A stretch of 64,000 bases of DNA from Rusavskia elegans (lineage: Eukaryota > Ascomycota > Lecanoromycetes > Teloschistales > Teloschistaceae): NCBI GenBank assembly GCA_011316305.1, contig SAUG01000052.1, positions 594,463-658,462 on the forward strand, written 5' to 3'. The translations under genes were made by a program, and so were the position numbers. Shown piece by piece: positions 33,997-44,765 of this stretch. The notes beneath the pieces are model-generated. The model saw only the letters and a list, made by a program, of their open reading frames with translations. It made no database searches and was not told the DNA's origin. Every line of letters starts with the position of its first letter. Position 1 is the first letter of the stretch.

Positions 33997-35620
33997 CACA
34001 CACGCAACGTATAAACACATACAAATACACACACACACATACAAATCCCACACCATGCTTCCCCCTTCACCATCAAATCCGCGCTAAACTCCACGGGCAG
34101 AGGATTGCAGAAAGTCTGTGCGCCGTTTGAGCGTGCGCCCAAGAATGCGACGTCGGTAGATGATGGTGAGACGATTGCGACGGATTATCAGTGGCGGCGG
34201 CGGCGGAGAAGGAGGAGGAGGAGGATATCGGAGAGATTATTGGAGGATGGGGCGGTGGCGTGAGAGATTGTAAAGCGGCCGGATACTTCTTTTGGGAATC
34301 GGGCATTGGAGTTTGGTGCGGAGGATTGGGATAGGCTTGACTGGGATAGGATTGACTGGCCTCGGATGGACAGGGATGGCCCGCGGAGGTGGCTTGTGGT
34401 GGTGGGTTGGGGACATGGGCAAAAGCAATTTTTCTATGTGGATACTATGGATGGATGACGGCCTTGAGATGTATCTATATGGATATCCTGGTATGTGGTG
34501 CACATGTATTCGAGGGAAGAGTCCGAGAGATTTCAGTGAATTATCGAAATCTTTTGAATGCTGGTACATGTACGATTATCAATCTCGTTTTTGTTTGATA
34601 TCTATCCTTCCACTGCTGCTGAGGGTCGCCGTGGAGGTCTATTTTCGCACTATAACCCGTGCTCGCGGTAAGCAGAGTAGTTCGGGTACTTCGACTTGGC
34701 GGATTAAGCACTCGATACCTAGACTGCCTGCTGAAACAGATACCCTGCTAATGTGTAAAACTGTTTTAGTATCCGGGAATTTTCGACATACCGAGAGCCC
34801 TGAGACGGTGACCACCGCAGCGGAAGGGACATCGAAATGGAGTGGCTATCGGGTGACATTGAAAATGAATAGTGGGGCCGAATACTTGGCGGAGATTTAG
34901 GGGTAGAACCTCCTGTTTTTGCACCTAAATCCTCACTTTTCTGCCATTCATCTCACTAATTCTTGCAGCCATGGCATCCCGACACGATCCCTCTTCTCTA
35001 TCGACCCCTAAGAAGCCTCGTGCGCTATTTACATACCTTACCTCAAAACGCCTGTACGCCAGGATATTCAGACCCTATATTGGCGCACAGGTCTCAGTCA
35101 GCCAGCGATTAAGATAGATAACAGTATACAGTATATTAGAGTTCTGTATAGCTTTAAATTATTTAAAATAGGCCTATAGCAGACGTTCTGTAGTAGATAA
35201 TACAGCTTTTGTATGCAGATTTGAATGGAGGCGCTGTGCCAAGCGCCCCCCCCCCCACTATTCATTTTCTGTATCGCTTACCAAGAGTGGTTTGATTTGA
35301 TGGTATTATATTTTTATTTTCTTGGTTAGCGTGTGTGTCGTCATCATGTTCTCATCGTTTGCCCACACTTCCTTACCTGCTTACCATCTCGAGCATGCTT
35401 GACCTAATCCGACGTAACCCCAGCGATATCAAGACGAAGACCCCATCTATTGTACCCACAGCTATTGCTGACCCTTTCTTCTTCCCTTCCGCTTATTGAC
35501 CTCAAATATCCTTTAGAAATCCACACACACCCAATACATACCCCTATATATCCACAAACATCCCAATCCCACTTGCCTATCCCCAATACACCTCCTATCT
35601 TCCCACACCCTCAACAGAAA
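33997..35620. other. Intergenic with possible 3' exon, microsatellites and a C-run
   Basis: The open frame 34,066-34,263 ends in an Arg run encoded by a CGG/AGG microsatellite (34,190-34,230) and may belong to the secreted-protein gene. Sequence at 34,300-34,380 is a degenerate GGGATAGG-like tandem array. An 11-base C run lies at 35,246-35,256, and 35,100-35,215 is locally AT-rich. The last 200 bp before 35,621 are pyrimidine-rich, as expected for a fungal promoter/5' UTR. Confidence 0.45.
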
Positions 35621-37502
35621 ATGAAACACCTATCCCTCAACCCCGCACGCTCCCTCCCGCCCACACGCACCCATCCCAAAGATCAGGCGCTGGCGACGGA
35701 GTTGCCGCATGCGAAGGAGGTGAAGGTCCAGCCCGAGAGTGGTGCTGAGGGAGGAGAGGGTGAGGGAGGGGAGAAGAACGCGGGGTTGATATTTGTGGGG
35801 ACTGCGACGGTGATATTGTAGGTTTGTCTCTTTGGTTGCGCTTTGAATTTGGCACCTGATTTTAGTATCTGGTTTTTGGTTTCTGGTTTAGAATTGTTTT
35901 TTGGGTGAAGTACTTTTGCGTGGGTTTGATAGTGCTCTTCTTTTGGTGTGATTTGTTAGTGATCTTATTTTGGTTGATGGGGTTCTGGTATGTATAAAGC
36001 TGACGTGAGCGTGAGGATGTTAGGGAATGGGAAGGCGTGAGAATCATGACTGATCCGGTTAGTTTTCTCCTCGTCCTTCGTCGTTCAAGTTCCAAGAAGA
36101 AAGAAGGGTGGGAAGAGGGAGAATAGAGATGGGATGGCTGATGCTATTTGTGTTGGAAATGTAGAATTTTCTGCACGCGGGCGATCATGTGCATTTGGGT
36201 CCTGGTGTGAGTATCTTTCATCTTTTCTTCTTGTTATTTTGCTGGTGGGGTTGGGAGGGTGAGAAGGCTGTTACCTGGTGGGCAGGAAAGGGTTAGGAAA
36301 CAGGGAAGGAAGGGAAGGGAAGGAAGAATATGTTACTAAGGGGTTACATACAGGTAACAGGGACACGAAGAACCAACCCAGCGATCGAGTTGCATGACCT
36401 CCCAAGGATCGATCTCATTTGTCTATCGCACTACCACGCGTAAGCAGCCCTTCCCTTCTCTTCTCATCCCTTCCAACTTAATACCATCGCCTCCTTTTCA
36501 TACCCGCCCCCTTTGCATCCTAAACAACCCACGACCATACCGCGGACCATCACATCACCTACCGCCTAACGCCCGTATCAGCGACCACTTCGACGCCCAC
36601 GTCGAATCCTCCCTCCGTCGCTCCCTCCCCATTATCACAACACCGCACGCAAAATCCCACCTCGCGTCCAAAGGCGACGGAGAAGCCTTCACGGAAGTCT
36701 ACGATTTGGATTTCTTTGAGGATATCTTGGTGGATATTGAGGGTTCGAAGAAGAATGCAGTGGTCAAAGTAACCGGCATGCCGGGGAAACATGTCCCGCC
36801 AGGCGTGTTGGGGACGTTGAATGATTTGGTGGAGGCGGTGAGTTTTTGCTTTTGTCTTTTATCGTCGACAGGCAAGAGGAAGGAAGGGGAAGGGGCTAAC
36901 CATAGAGGTAATGTAGGTGCCGCCAACAAACGGATGGATGATTGAACTGGGGTATAAGCAGCATAACGATGACGATAGCTTTAAGTGCGGGTATCGGTGC
37001 GTAACTCATCCCCCTCTATCCTTGATATAAAGGACCAAAATCGAGATAAATCATGTGCAGGATCTACATCTCCGGCGACACCCTTCTCGTCCCCGAGCTG
37101 AAGGAAATCCCCAAACGCTACGCGGGCCAGAATATCGATCTCATGCTCATCCACCTTGGCGGGACAACGATCCCATCGCCTTCGGTGCCGTTGCTTATGG
37201 TTACGATGGATGCGGAACAAGGGCTTGGGCTGGTGAAACTGATTGATCCGAATTTGACGATCCCGGTGCATTATGAGTGAGTTGATGTCTTGGCTTGATT
37301 ACATACCCCTTTTGTGAAGATGATGAAGATGTTGAATGTATCATGGTGATGGCATGATGCTGATGGTATATGGTGCAGTGACTACGACGTTTTTCTCTCA
37401 CCGCTCGAAGACTTCAAGAGGAAGATAGAGGAGGCGGGGCTGCAGGATAAGGTTGTCTATCTGGACAGGAAGGATAGGTATGATTTCAAGGTTAAAGGTT
37501 GA
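35621..37502 (+). CDS. MBL-fold metallo-hydrolase
   Basis: Eight exons: 35621-35817, 36024-36057, 36165-36206, 36354-36439, 36582-36837, 36917-36996, 37061-37276 and 37379-37502. They total 1035 nt and 344 aa; every junction is canonical and in phase. The metallo-beta-lactamase HxHxDH motif is rebuilt across intron 4 as SHYHADHF (His117, His119, Asp121, His122). Further candidate ligands are Asp238 in YISGDTLL and His302 in IPVHYDDYD, the normal order for the fold. It resembles the UlaG/UPF0173-type cytosolic branch, two-metal hydrolases acting on lactone, phosphodiester or similar bonds; the substrate here is unknown. There is no signal peptide; residues 1-55 are low complexity (Glu/Gly-rich). 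Eight exons is an unusually high number for this window. Confidence 0.9.
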
Positions 37503-39110
37503 GGGGTTACGATGAGATGATGCGATGATGAGGTGTGTACGAGTCATGATTTATACGTACGCGCCTGTGATACTCATGAAATGTATCAATGGTCTTTGTG
37601 ATTGCTGATATCGGGCGTTTTGATGTTCTTACAAAATCATGCATGATGAAAGAATCGTTCCCACGTCGGTGCTAACCATCCTATATCGGTTTTTGCCTTG
37701 AATAGATTCGTAGTAGTACTACCCGAAACGTAAGGAATGGAGTGAAGATGCAATAACATACAAGTCATCTGCTGAAAAAGACATCGATCTACCAATCCGC
37801 TCTCGTCTGTCTACCTCCCGTTACTGAATGGGTTCAAATATACCCAGCAAGTCGATTGAACGGTTCTTTGGGGACCTACTACCGCCAGGGCAAACTCATA
37901 TATATTGTATCAAACAACACTTCCAACCACTACAAGCCTTTCGATAGATAGAACACTCGGTCCTGCATCTCGATAGAAGCGGCATTTACTCCTCCGCCCG
38001 CTTGTCGGCAGTACTACTACCTTATACAAGTATTATACTATACTATATAATATCAATCTATTCAATCCTGTCCTATCTCCTTTTATTTTAATCTATACTA
38101 GACTATCCTATCCCATTCTATTCTATCTATCCTATTTTCTATCCATTCTATCAGCCCTAACCAAGCTAACCTTTCTATTCTTTCCTTATAAGAGATACCC
38201 AGCAAATCAATCAACCTTCTTTTATACATTCCGATCCTTTCCCCTTTATCTCTCCTTTTTTCTCTTTTACTCACGTTTATAATATAGCCGAAGAGTTCTG
38301 AATACTTATCCTATCCTACCTTATCTGTGGTGGTACCAAGGGTCTTATTCTTAAAAACATATTTCCAGGCCACCGAGAGAGACCTTCGAGAGATTAAATA
38401 TGGAGGGTTGTGTTTCCGGGCGGTAGGCTTGATTGAAGTCTTTCTAGAAGATTGATAATTTCGATAGGGTGGGCTGGTGTGGTATTGATGGGAGAAGGGT
38501 ATGCCGGTGTTGGGATGCTTGCGAACGAAGCGATGCGTGTGAGTGTTGTTCTCGCACCCAGATATCGGCCATGTTGATGCCCTGTCTGTACATTGTATCC
38601 TCCATGGTAAGCACTACCGCGTAAGAGTCCTAACATGTCTTCAGGCGTACGAAGCTGAGTGTTATAGAGAGCCAACTTATTAGACTATCAGTCAGTACAG
38701 GATCAGGCCAGCTCCAACGAGGTGGTAATCCGGCAGTCAACCAAATGGGGTAACTTTCCAGCATCTTGATGTTGGTGCATTAATAATCTGAATCTGCTGG
38801 GGCCTGAAGATATTCTATAGTTGGGCCTTGCAGGTTGTTGTGGTTATTATTATAATCTGTTGCGTCTACTGGAGTAATGGCTAGTAGATTGAGGCTGTAT
38901 TGTAATCTATACAACCAAGCAAATCTCGAAAGAGACTGAAACCGTTGGCGTTTGATCGACAGAGCCACCTCAGTCTTCAGCCTTGCCAGGGCAAATATGA
39001 AACTTTGTTTCTGGATATCCCTTTCTGATACATCTTTCCAAATATGCATGGATATATCGGATGGAAGAAAGATTAAAGTTGATGATTTTGGAGTATACGT
39101 GGACGGTTGG
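37503..39110. other. Intergenic with low-complexity CTAT-rich tract
   Basis: About 1.6 kb. Sequence at 38,030-38,180 is a degenerate CTATYC/TATCC-type pyrimidine-adenine tract. Short open frames at 38,394-39,167 show no family resemblance. No RNA gene was recognised. Confidence 0.5.
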
Positions 39111-39310
39111 GAATGCTTGGCGCAAAAAAATCGCTTTTACGGTATATATCGAGCATGATTTAAGCAAAAACCCAGCTATAAAGTCCGATTTACCTGGAGT
39201 TATAAAGTTATAATCGTCTATAGAGTTTGCTTAAATACCCTCTACTACGTTATTCATAATCACGTTTTAAAAGGGGTACTATAAGAACGATTTTTTTGCG
39301 CTAAGCATTC
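39111..39310. mobile_element. 200-bp MITE-like element
   Basis: Terminal inverted repeats of 23 bp at 39,111-39,133 and 39,288-39,310 match at 22 of 23 positions; the core is GCGCAAAAAAATCG and the one mismatch is G versus A at a TG/TA site. Weaker inverted similarity extends about 10 bp inward. The interior is AT-rich with no coding potential. No target-site duplication is evident, so the superfamily is undetermined. It ends about 195 bp upstream of the ALG10 start codon. Confidence 0.65.
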
Positions 39311-39504
39311 ACGCATACGCCAATTGCCAAGATCGCGGCTAAACGTCGGCAGCCACGCGCGTTCCACTTTTCGAGGTCTTCGTCTCTTGACAACGTCCGT
39401 GGAAGGAGCAAACGACTTGCGAATGATAATGTCGCAGTCATCATCTATCATCATGGCATATCATCCTTCAAGATCCTCGCCAATCCGGCTGAACAACCGT
39501 CAAG

Positions 39505-41519
39505 ATGAGCGAGAGCATTCTTGACATGGAAGATGGCCTCCGATATAGCTACGAACGGAAAATGGAGACTCTGCAAGTCCTCGCAGAATCATCCTTCTTT
39601 ACATGGGCCATCATTATTGCCCTTTCCACTTTTTGGCATCAATCCATCGAAACAGTGGTCCCCAGACCCTACCTCGTAGGACGGTCCGTACCCTGTGGAG
39701 ATCGATCTAACGCGGATGGCAGGACGAGTTCTTCCACATCCAACAGGCCGAATTGTATCTCCAGGGTCGCTTCTCCGAGTGGCATCCAAAAATCACGACA
39801 CCGCCAGGACTGTGAGTCCGCGCACCTTCCGACCGAGCTTGTCGCTGACCTGCTGGCCTCTGCAGATACCTGGTTTCTTTGTTTTACCTCGGCTGCTTGT
39901 CCCTCGTCGGCTTTCTCGAGCAAGTGAAGGTCGCTGACTTGAGGCGGACCAACGCTTGGGCCGCCGCCTCGTTCCCTTTCATCTGTAGATCCGTCCTGAG
40001 GGGTGTTGTGACCGAGTATGACGGCCTTCAACTCCTGGATCGCACCCTCCCCTATCTGTGGTCCCTGGCAGAAATCAATCATGCTGTTTTGAACATCTGC
40101 CTGTTCCCGCCGCTTTTCTTCTTCTTTGGCCTCTACTACACTGATGTCTGGTCGGTGCTTTCCGTTCTGATCACAGTTCGATATCATCAGAAAATGGCAA
40201 CAAAGTACCTGGTACTGGCAGGAATTGTCTCACTCTTCTTTCGGCAAACCAACATCTTTTGGGTGGCCATCTACCTCGGCGGCTTGGAGGTAGCTCGAAG
40301 GCTCAGAAGAGGTCGACCGGGTGTCGAATACATTCCCTCGGCCACTTGGAGAGCCGTTGTGTTTGGCAGCTGGCAGAATCTGTGCATCTACGACCCTCTT
40401 GTCGCTCAGGCGTCATTCGAAGGTACCCGGCATTCTACCCATTTGGCTCGTCAGCTCATTCTGACATGTATTCTCAGATTATGTCAAAACCGCACTCTCC
40501 ATCGTCACAGCATCTGCCGGAGCCTTTAGGATTCTGCTCCCCTACCTAAAGCCCTACATCATGTTGCTTGGCGCTTTCGGCTACTTTGTCTTGTGGAATG
40601 GCGGCGTGGTGCTAGGTAAGCAAGAAGGGGATACTTGTATTGTCGTATCTATAGCTAAAGTTGAATAGGCGACAAGGAGAACCACGTTCCTTCTCTTCAC
40701 CTGGCTCAAATGCTCTACATATGGCCATATGTCATGTTTTTCTCCTTTCCCTTACTTTATCCGTACTTTCTCAACGCCGTCATCCCACAAAAGTACATAC
40801 CTTCATCCTTCCGTATCGGGTCCACCAGACATCAAATGCCTCGGCTCATCGTCGCCATACCGATCGTAGCCATCATGCTTGCTGTCGTCCACTTCAATAC
40901 CATAGTCCATCCGTTTACCCTCGCCGACAACCGTCACTATACCTTCTATGTGTTCCGCATCCTCCTCCGCCATCCAGCGAATAAGTACCTCGCTGTACCA
41001 ATCTATTTCCTATGCGCTTGGGCGGCCATCACTGCTTTCGGCGGTCTTCCGAACGTGCAAACACCTCCCAAGAAGCTCCCAGGTGATCCCGACGCGCCAA
41101 AGCCCGAATCTCCTGTCAGAATATCTTCGAGGCCGCGCCTCCCCCCAGCTCCGAAAGCTTCCGCGGACAACCGAGGCCACCACGTCAGTACAGTGCTGGC
41201 CTGGCTGCTCGCATCCACCCTCTCGCTTGTCACCGCTCCATTGGTTGAACCACGCTACTTTATCGTCTCATGGCTGGTCTGGCGCTTGCATGTAGCCAGT
41301 CCGTGGCCGACAGGCGGAGAAGCTTACAAGAAGCGGAAGAAAAAAATCAGAACCTTCAAAGCGTGGTACAAGGCGGTCTTGTATGCGCAGCATGATCATC
41401 GGCTTTGGTTGGAGACTGTTTGGTTCCTGGCTGTCAATTGGGGAGTGTGCTACGTGTTCTTGAATTGGGGCTTTGAGTGGCAACAAGAGAAAGGCAAGGT
41501 ACAGAGATTCATGTGGTGA
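39505..41519 (+). CDS. ALG10: Alpha-1,2-glucosyltransferase ALG10 (DIE2)
   Basis: Five exons (39505-39675, 39723-39811, 39866-40422, 40478-40615, 40669-41519) with canonical borders give 601 aa. It adds the third and last glucose from dolichyl-P-Glc to the lipid-linked oligosaccharide in the ER lumen before transfer by oligosaccharyltransferase. Diagnostic text: PRPYL joined to [13 protein letters not shown] and KITTPPGLY (the luminal acidic loop), [32 protein letters not shown] and [17 protein letters not shown]. About a dozen hydrophobic spans are present, as expected for this GT-C-type enzyme. A Pro/Lys-rich insertion (about [20 protein letters not shown]) lies in the late loop. Length is in the usual range for filamentous fungi. 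No defects were seen. Confidence 0.97.
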
Positions 41520-42252
41520 AAAGAAAAGGCGCCTTACACCGCCCTGGGTGTATGATGTATTCAGAGGAAGGGCATTGGTATCATGCATCGAAGGTCAGGC
41601 ATAGTTAGTTGGATACCTCTTCTGGGAAAGGCGCTGGGACTCGGTTGTCGGAGTCTGCTATTTTGTTCCAGCATGGAGCAGGAGATGTGTTTTAACGTTA
41701 CGAGTGATATTCCGTATCCAAGGAGCTGGACAAGTACTCTTCTGTCTCTTTAGGTCTAAGTACCAGCTGACTTCTTCTCGCCCCTTGGTCATCCTTCATC
41801 CTCATCGGATTCCAACACTTATTCCATCCCTCGGCAGAGCTCCCATTATCATTGGGAACGTGCATCCAGCCGGTTGCCCGCTGCAAGCCGCAAGGGCGCT
41901 GCACACAACCCACGTGCAAGAGCGACAGTCGTGGTATCGAAGTTACGAATTCGTGGTAGCTGGAGTCATTACTTCTTATGCGCTCCTGCTTGTGGCTCGT
42001 TTCACGGACTGTGCGCTTTCATCTTTGGCGCAGGGAGCTTTCGAAGTACGGGCAAGTGTAAGTGTAAGTGTGAGTCCAAAGCCGTTGCGATGACTCAGAC
42101 TGCCAGGTTTGCCCTGTCCCTTTCCACCTTTTGGTTGTACAACATACATGATCTCAACACCACTGTCCTATAACCTCACTTCGGCTTCAGATACCTACCG
42201 TGCGATATCCAACATTCAATCCTCCAATATCTTTTGATTCTGCGCATGAAAT
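41520..42252. other. Intergenic
   Basis: The 3' region of ALG10 followed by sequence without a recognisable gene. A short GTGTAA tandem (about three units) lies near 42,055-42,072. Confidence 0.45.
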
Positions 42253-42954
42253 ATGTCTCAACAACCTACCAGAGAAGAGGTGTTTGATAGTGTTCGGCAA
42301 GAGTCACGGGACAATGGCGTACTCTAAAGGGAGATTGACAAGCACGACGAATGGGTGGCAGCGAGGCTCCTGGAATATGAACGAGACTATCCTTACCTAC
42401 AAAAGATGACGGAGGATGAGTACTTTGACTACCATATACAGAGACAGCAGACTGCCAATGAGCCACCGAATTCATCTAACGCACTACATTTGCCTCCGGA
42501 GCTTTCTGGAGAAGAGGTGTTTGAAGAGCTCCGGGAGCAGTCATTGCAAGGAGGACACTACTATGTCTGTTCCAATACAAAATTCAATTGGGTGGGAGAG
42601 AAGCTTCGCGAACTCGAGAGAGATCATCCCTTTTTGCAAAATACTACAGCATAGGACCTGTGGGTATTGGACTTCGACAAATCACAACGATTTGAACCAA
42701 CCGTACAGAGTATCACCCAAAACTTTGTCCCTGCATTTCTCGGAAATAACCCCTACTATCCTCGACCGAATATTGATAAGGACCTGTGGACTCGGTTTAG
42801 GCATACCTACCGGAAGGCTAGCCGTGTTATCCTTAAGAATAAGAAGGTAGACCGCGGTATGATGAAACTGCTACTGCAATTCTTAGATACTGTAGAGAAT
42901 AAGATCAAAGAGCACGCAGACTGGGACCCGGAGAAGCATATTTCGTTTGGATAG
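42253..42954 (+). pseudogene. Unknown two-repeat protein with two nonsense codons
   Basis: One continuous frame from ATG 42253 to TGA 42952-42954 (about 233 codons) is broken only by TAA at 42325-42327 and TAG at 42652-42654; no splice sites could remove either. Two diverged internal repeats are visible, EEVFDSVRQES..RLLEYERDYPYLQK and EEVFEELREQS..KLRELERDHPFLQN, each about 45 residues with a conserved Trp between the motifs. The C-terminal part (DLWTRFRHTYRKASRVILKNK) is basic and probably helical. TAA and TAG are what C-to-T changes at CAA and CAG codons (CpA sites) would give. I do not recognise the family. A short product could still be made from an internal ATG at 42409. Confidence 0.6.
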
Positions 42955-43217
42955 TTCTATACAAACCATTCCACCTACGAGCCCCGACAGGAAGTAGAGC
43001 GGTAGCGCAGAGACTGGTTTTGCGAGAAAGTCGTACGCAGTTGTAGCATGAGATAGTAAGAGTATATGAAGATCGAACGCAAAAAGTTGCCACTTGTCGA
43101 GAGAAAGGCTCTGTTCTGCGTGGAGACAGATTGGAAAGACGATAGTTGATCTTGGCGGTAGCATAAACAGAGCCCTCTTTCATGCAGATAGGTGAGAAAT
43201 AACGAGCAGGTTGACAT
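42955..43217. other. Short intergenic, convergent 3' ends
   Basis: Separates the unknown pseudogene (+) from the dehydrogenase pseudogene (-). No feature was recognised. Confidence 0.4.
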
Positions 43218-44039
43218 TCAATCACCTTCATTCTCCAACACAATCCTAAACCTCGCCTGCCCCCCCTCCATCTCCCTCAAAGCTTCATTCACCTCCCTCA
43301 TCGGCCTCGCCTGCGTCCAAGCCTTAATCCCCTTACTCGCCGCCAACTCCAACATCTCCCGAATATTCCCTGGACTTGCCGAATCGCTGAACGAAATACT
43401 CGTCCCTTTCGCCACCAACGCCATCGTATCCAACGCCGGCAACGGCTCCTCCGGTATCCCCACCTGACAAAACCGTCCTTTCGGCCTCAACAACCCAAGA
43501 TACTCCTTCAACGGCATCCTGGGGTCCGAAACCGTACAAATTATCAAATCCAGCGAAGAGGCATACTTCTCCGCCCACCCTTCGTGCTCAAAAGTAGCAA
43601 CATATTCATCCGCCCCCAGCTTCAAAACATCGGCAGCTTTATCACCCTTGCGTGAAAAAAGCAACCACACGTTGGCAGCCCATCGCCTTCGCAAAAAGCA
43701 CCCCCAGATGCCCCAATCCCCCCAATCCCAATCAACCCCACCTTCGTCTCAGGACCAGCTGGCGGTGCCGATGATTTCGTGGCCCACGCAGCAGGGGTAG
43801 ATTGTTTCTCCCTAGAATGCTTTATACTTAGCGGCAACTCACAGTTCACAGTTGGGGGAAGAATAAGGTGATGGGAGTTGAAAGCTTACCCATCCACTCC
43901 TCAAAACATGCAAATCGGACGCACAAACACCACAGCATTCAACCGCGATATCCACATCCGTCTCTTCCCATTCCTTGGGCGTGAACGAAGTATATCTTAG
44001 CGGTGAACTGGCGTCGTTGGCCATCCAGCCCTGGAAGAC
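43218..44039 (-). pseudogene. Zinc alcohol dehydrogenase (CAD-like) with internal deletion
   Basis: The minus strand reads GWMANDASSPLRYTSFTP..CCGVCASDLHVLRSGW, an intron (GTAAGC..CTAG), then IYPCCVGHEIIGTA: the catalytic-zinc Cys and His-Glu region of cinnamyl-alcohol-type medium-chain dehydrogenases. Directly after GTA the text jumps to GPETKVGLIGIGGLGHLGV, the Rossmann nucleotide-binding segment. Roughly 100 or more residues, including the four-Cys structural-zinc lobe, are missing, and the junction (near 43,750) is out of frame. A second lesion is a six-T run near 43,666 where five would keep frame between CQRVVAF and SRKGDKAADVLKLGADEYVA. The C-terminal 130 residues are well preserved to TGA 43218. 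The N-terminal exon was not found. The gene is almost certainly non-functional. Confidence 0.8.
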
Positions 44040-44765
44040 ACCGTCTTATTCCCTCGCTTTGTTAATAGTCCCCGTCGTCGTGTTGACGGGGGGGGGGATG
44101 TCGTGATTGCTGCCCATGATGCAACTGCTACGAATAGGGAAATAAAGCTATAGATTCGTTGGGAAAGGAATGGTTGAATCTTAGCATTCACCGTCTTCCC
44201 GCTTCCCGAACTAGAGAGACGAGAACAGATGACGATAATAGCTAGGGAGCAGAAGAGATGTTTTGCGGCAACATACAACACACGTCAAGCATCCGGCTAC
44301 TGGTTTGGCTAATTTTAATTCAATTCGATTCCCGGCTACCGGTTTCTTTTGCCGCATCTCGATCAACTCGCCTCGTTCCTCCCGCTATGGACGGGCTAAT
44401 GCACACGAAGTATCAAGAACGCATGTCGTTGCTACATATCGGATATCCTCGCTCTACATTGCAGGAAGAAAATCATGCATGTAGGCATGCTGCATAGATC
44501 CTTGATCCGCACTTACTTTGGCTCCAGTATGCATGGACCGCAGATCGGGGGGTCTCGAACATGCATGCCCTGCATGCACAGCCTAGGTACCTAAAGTTCA
44601 TGTTGTGTTACTGTACTCGTACAGAAGAAGACTTGAGCTTTCCCAATCGACTCGGAGTACAGAGTACCAAGCTATATCAAGGACATCCTGGTTGCACTGA
44701 TAAGATTTTGTGCCACATCACAACCCAAAATCGATGGTGCTCAACCCCGCTAAATCCAAACCCCA
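44040..44765. other. Intergenic with G-run and GCATGC/ATGCAT palindrome cluster
   Basis: Upstream of the dehydrogenase pseudogene and downstream of the permease gene. It holds a 9-base G run near 44,089-44,097 and a cluster of overlapping ATGCAT/GCATGC palindromes at 44,474-44,495, 44,529-44,535 and 44,560-44,579. No gene was recognised. Confidence 0.5.

Noticed and set aside
34292..34900. 202-codon plus-strand open frame
   Set aside because: Its start is a GGGATAGG-like tandem repeat giving Gly/Trp/Ile low complexity; the remainder resembles nothing.
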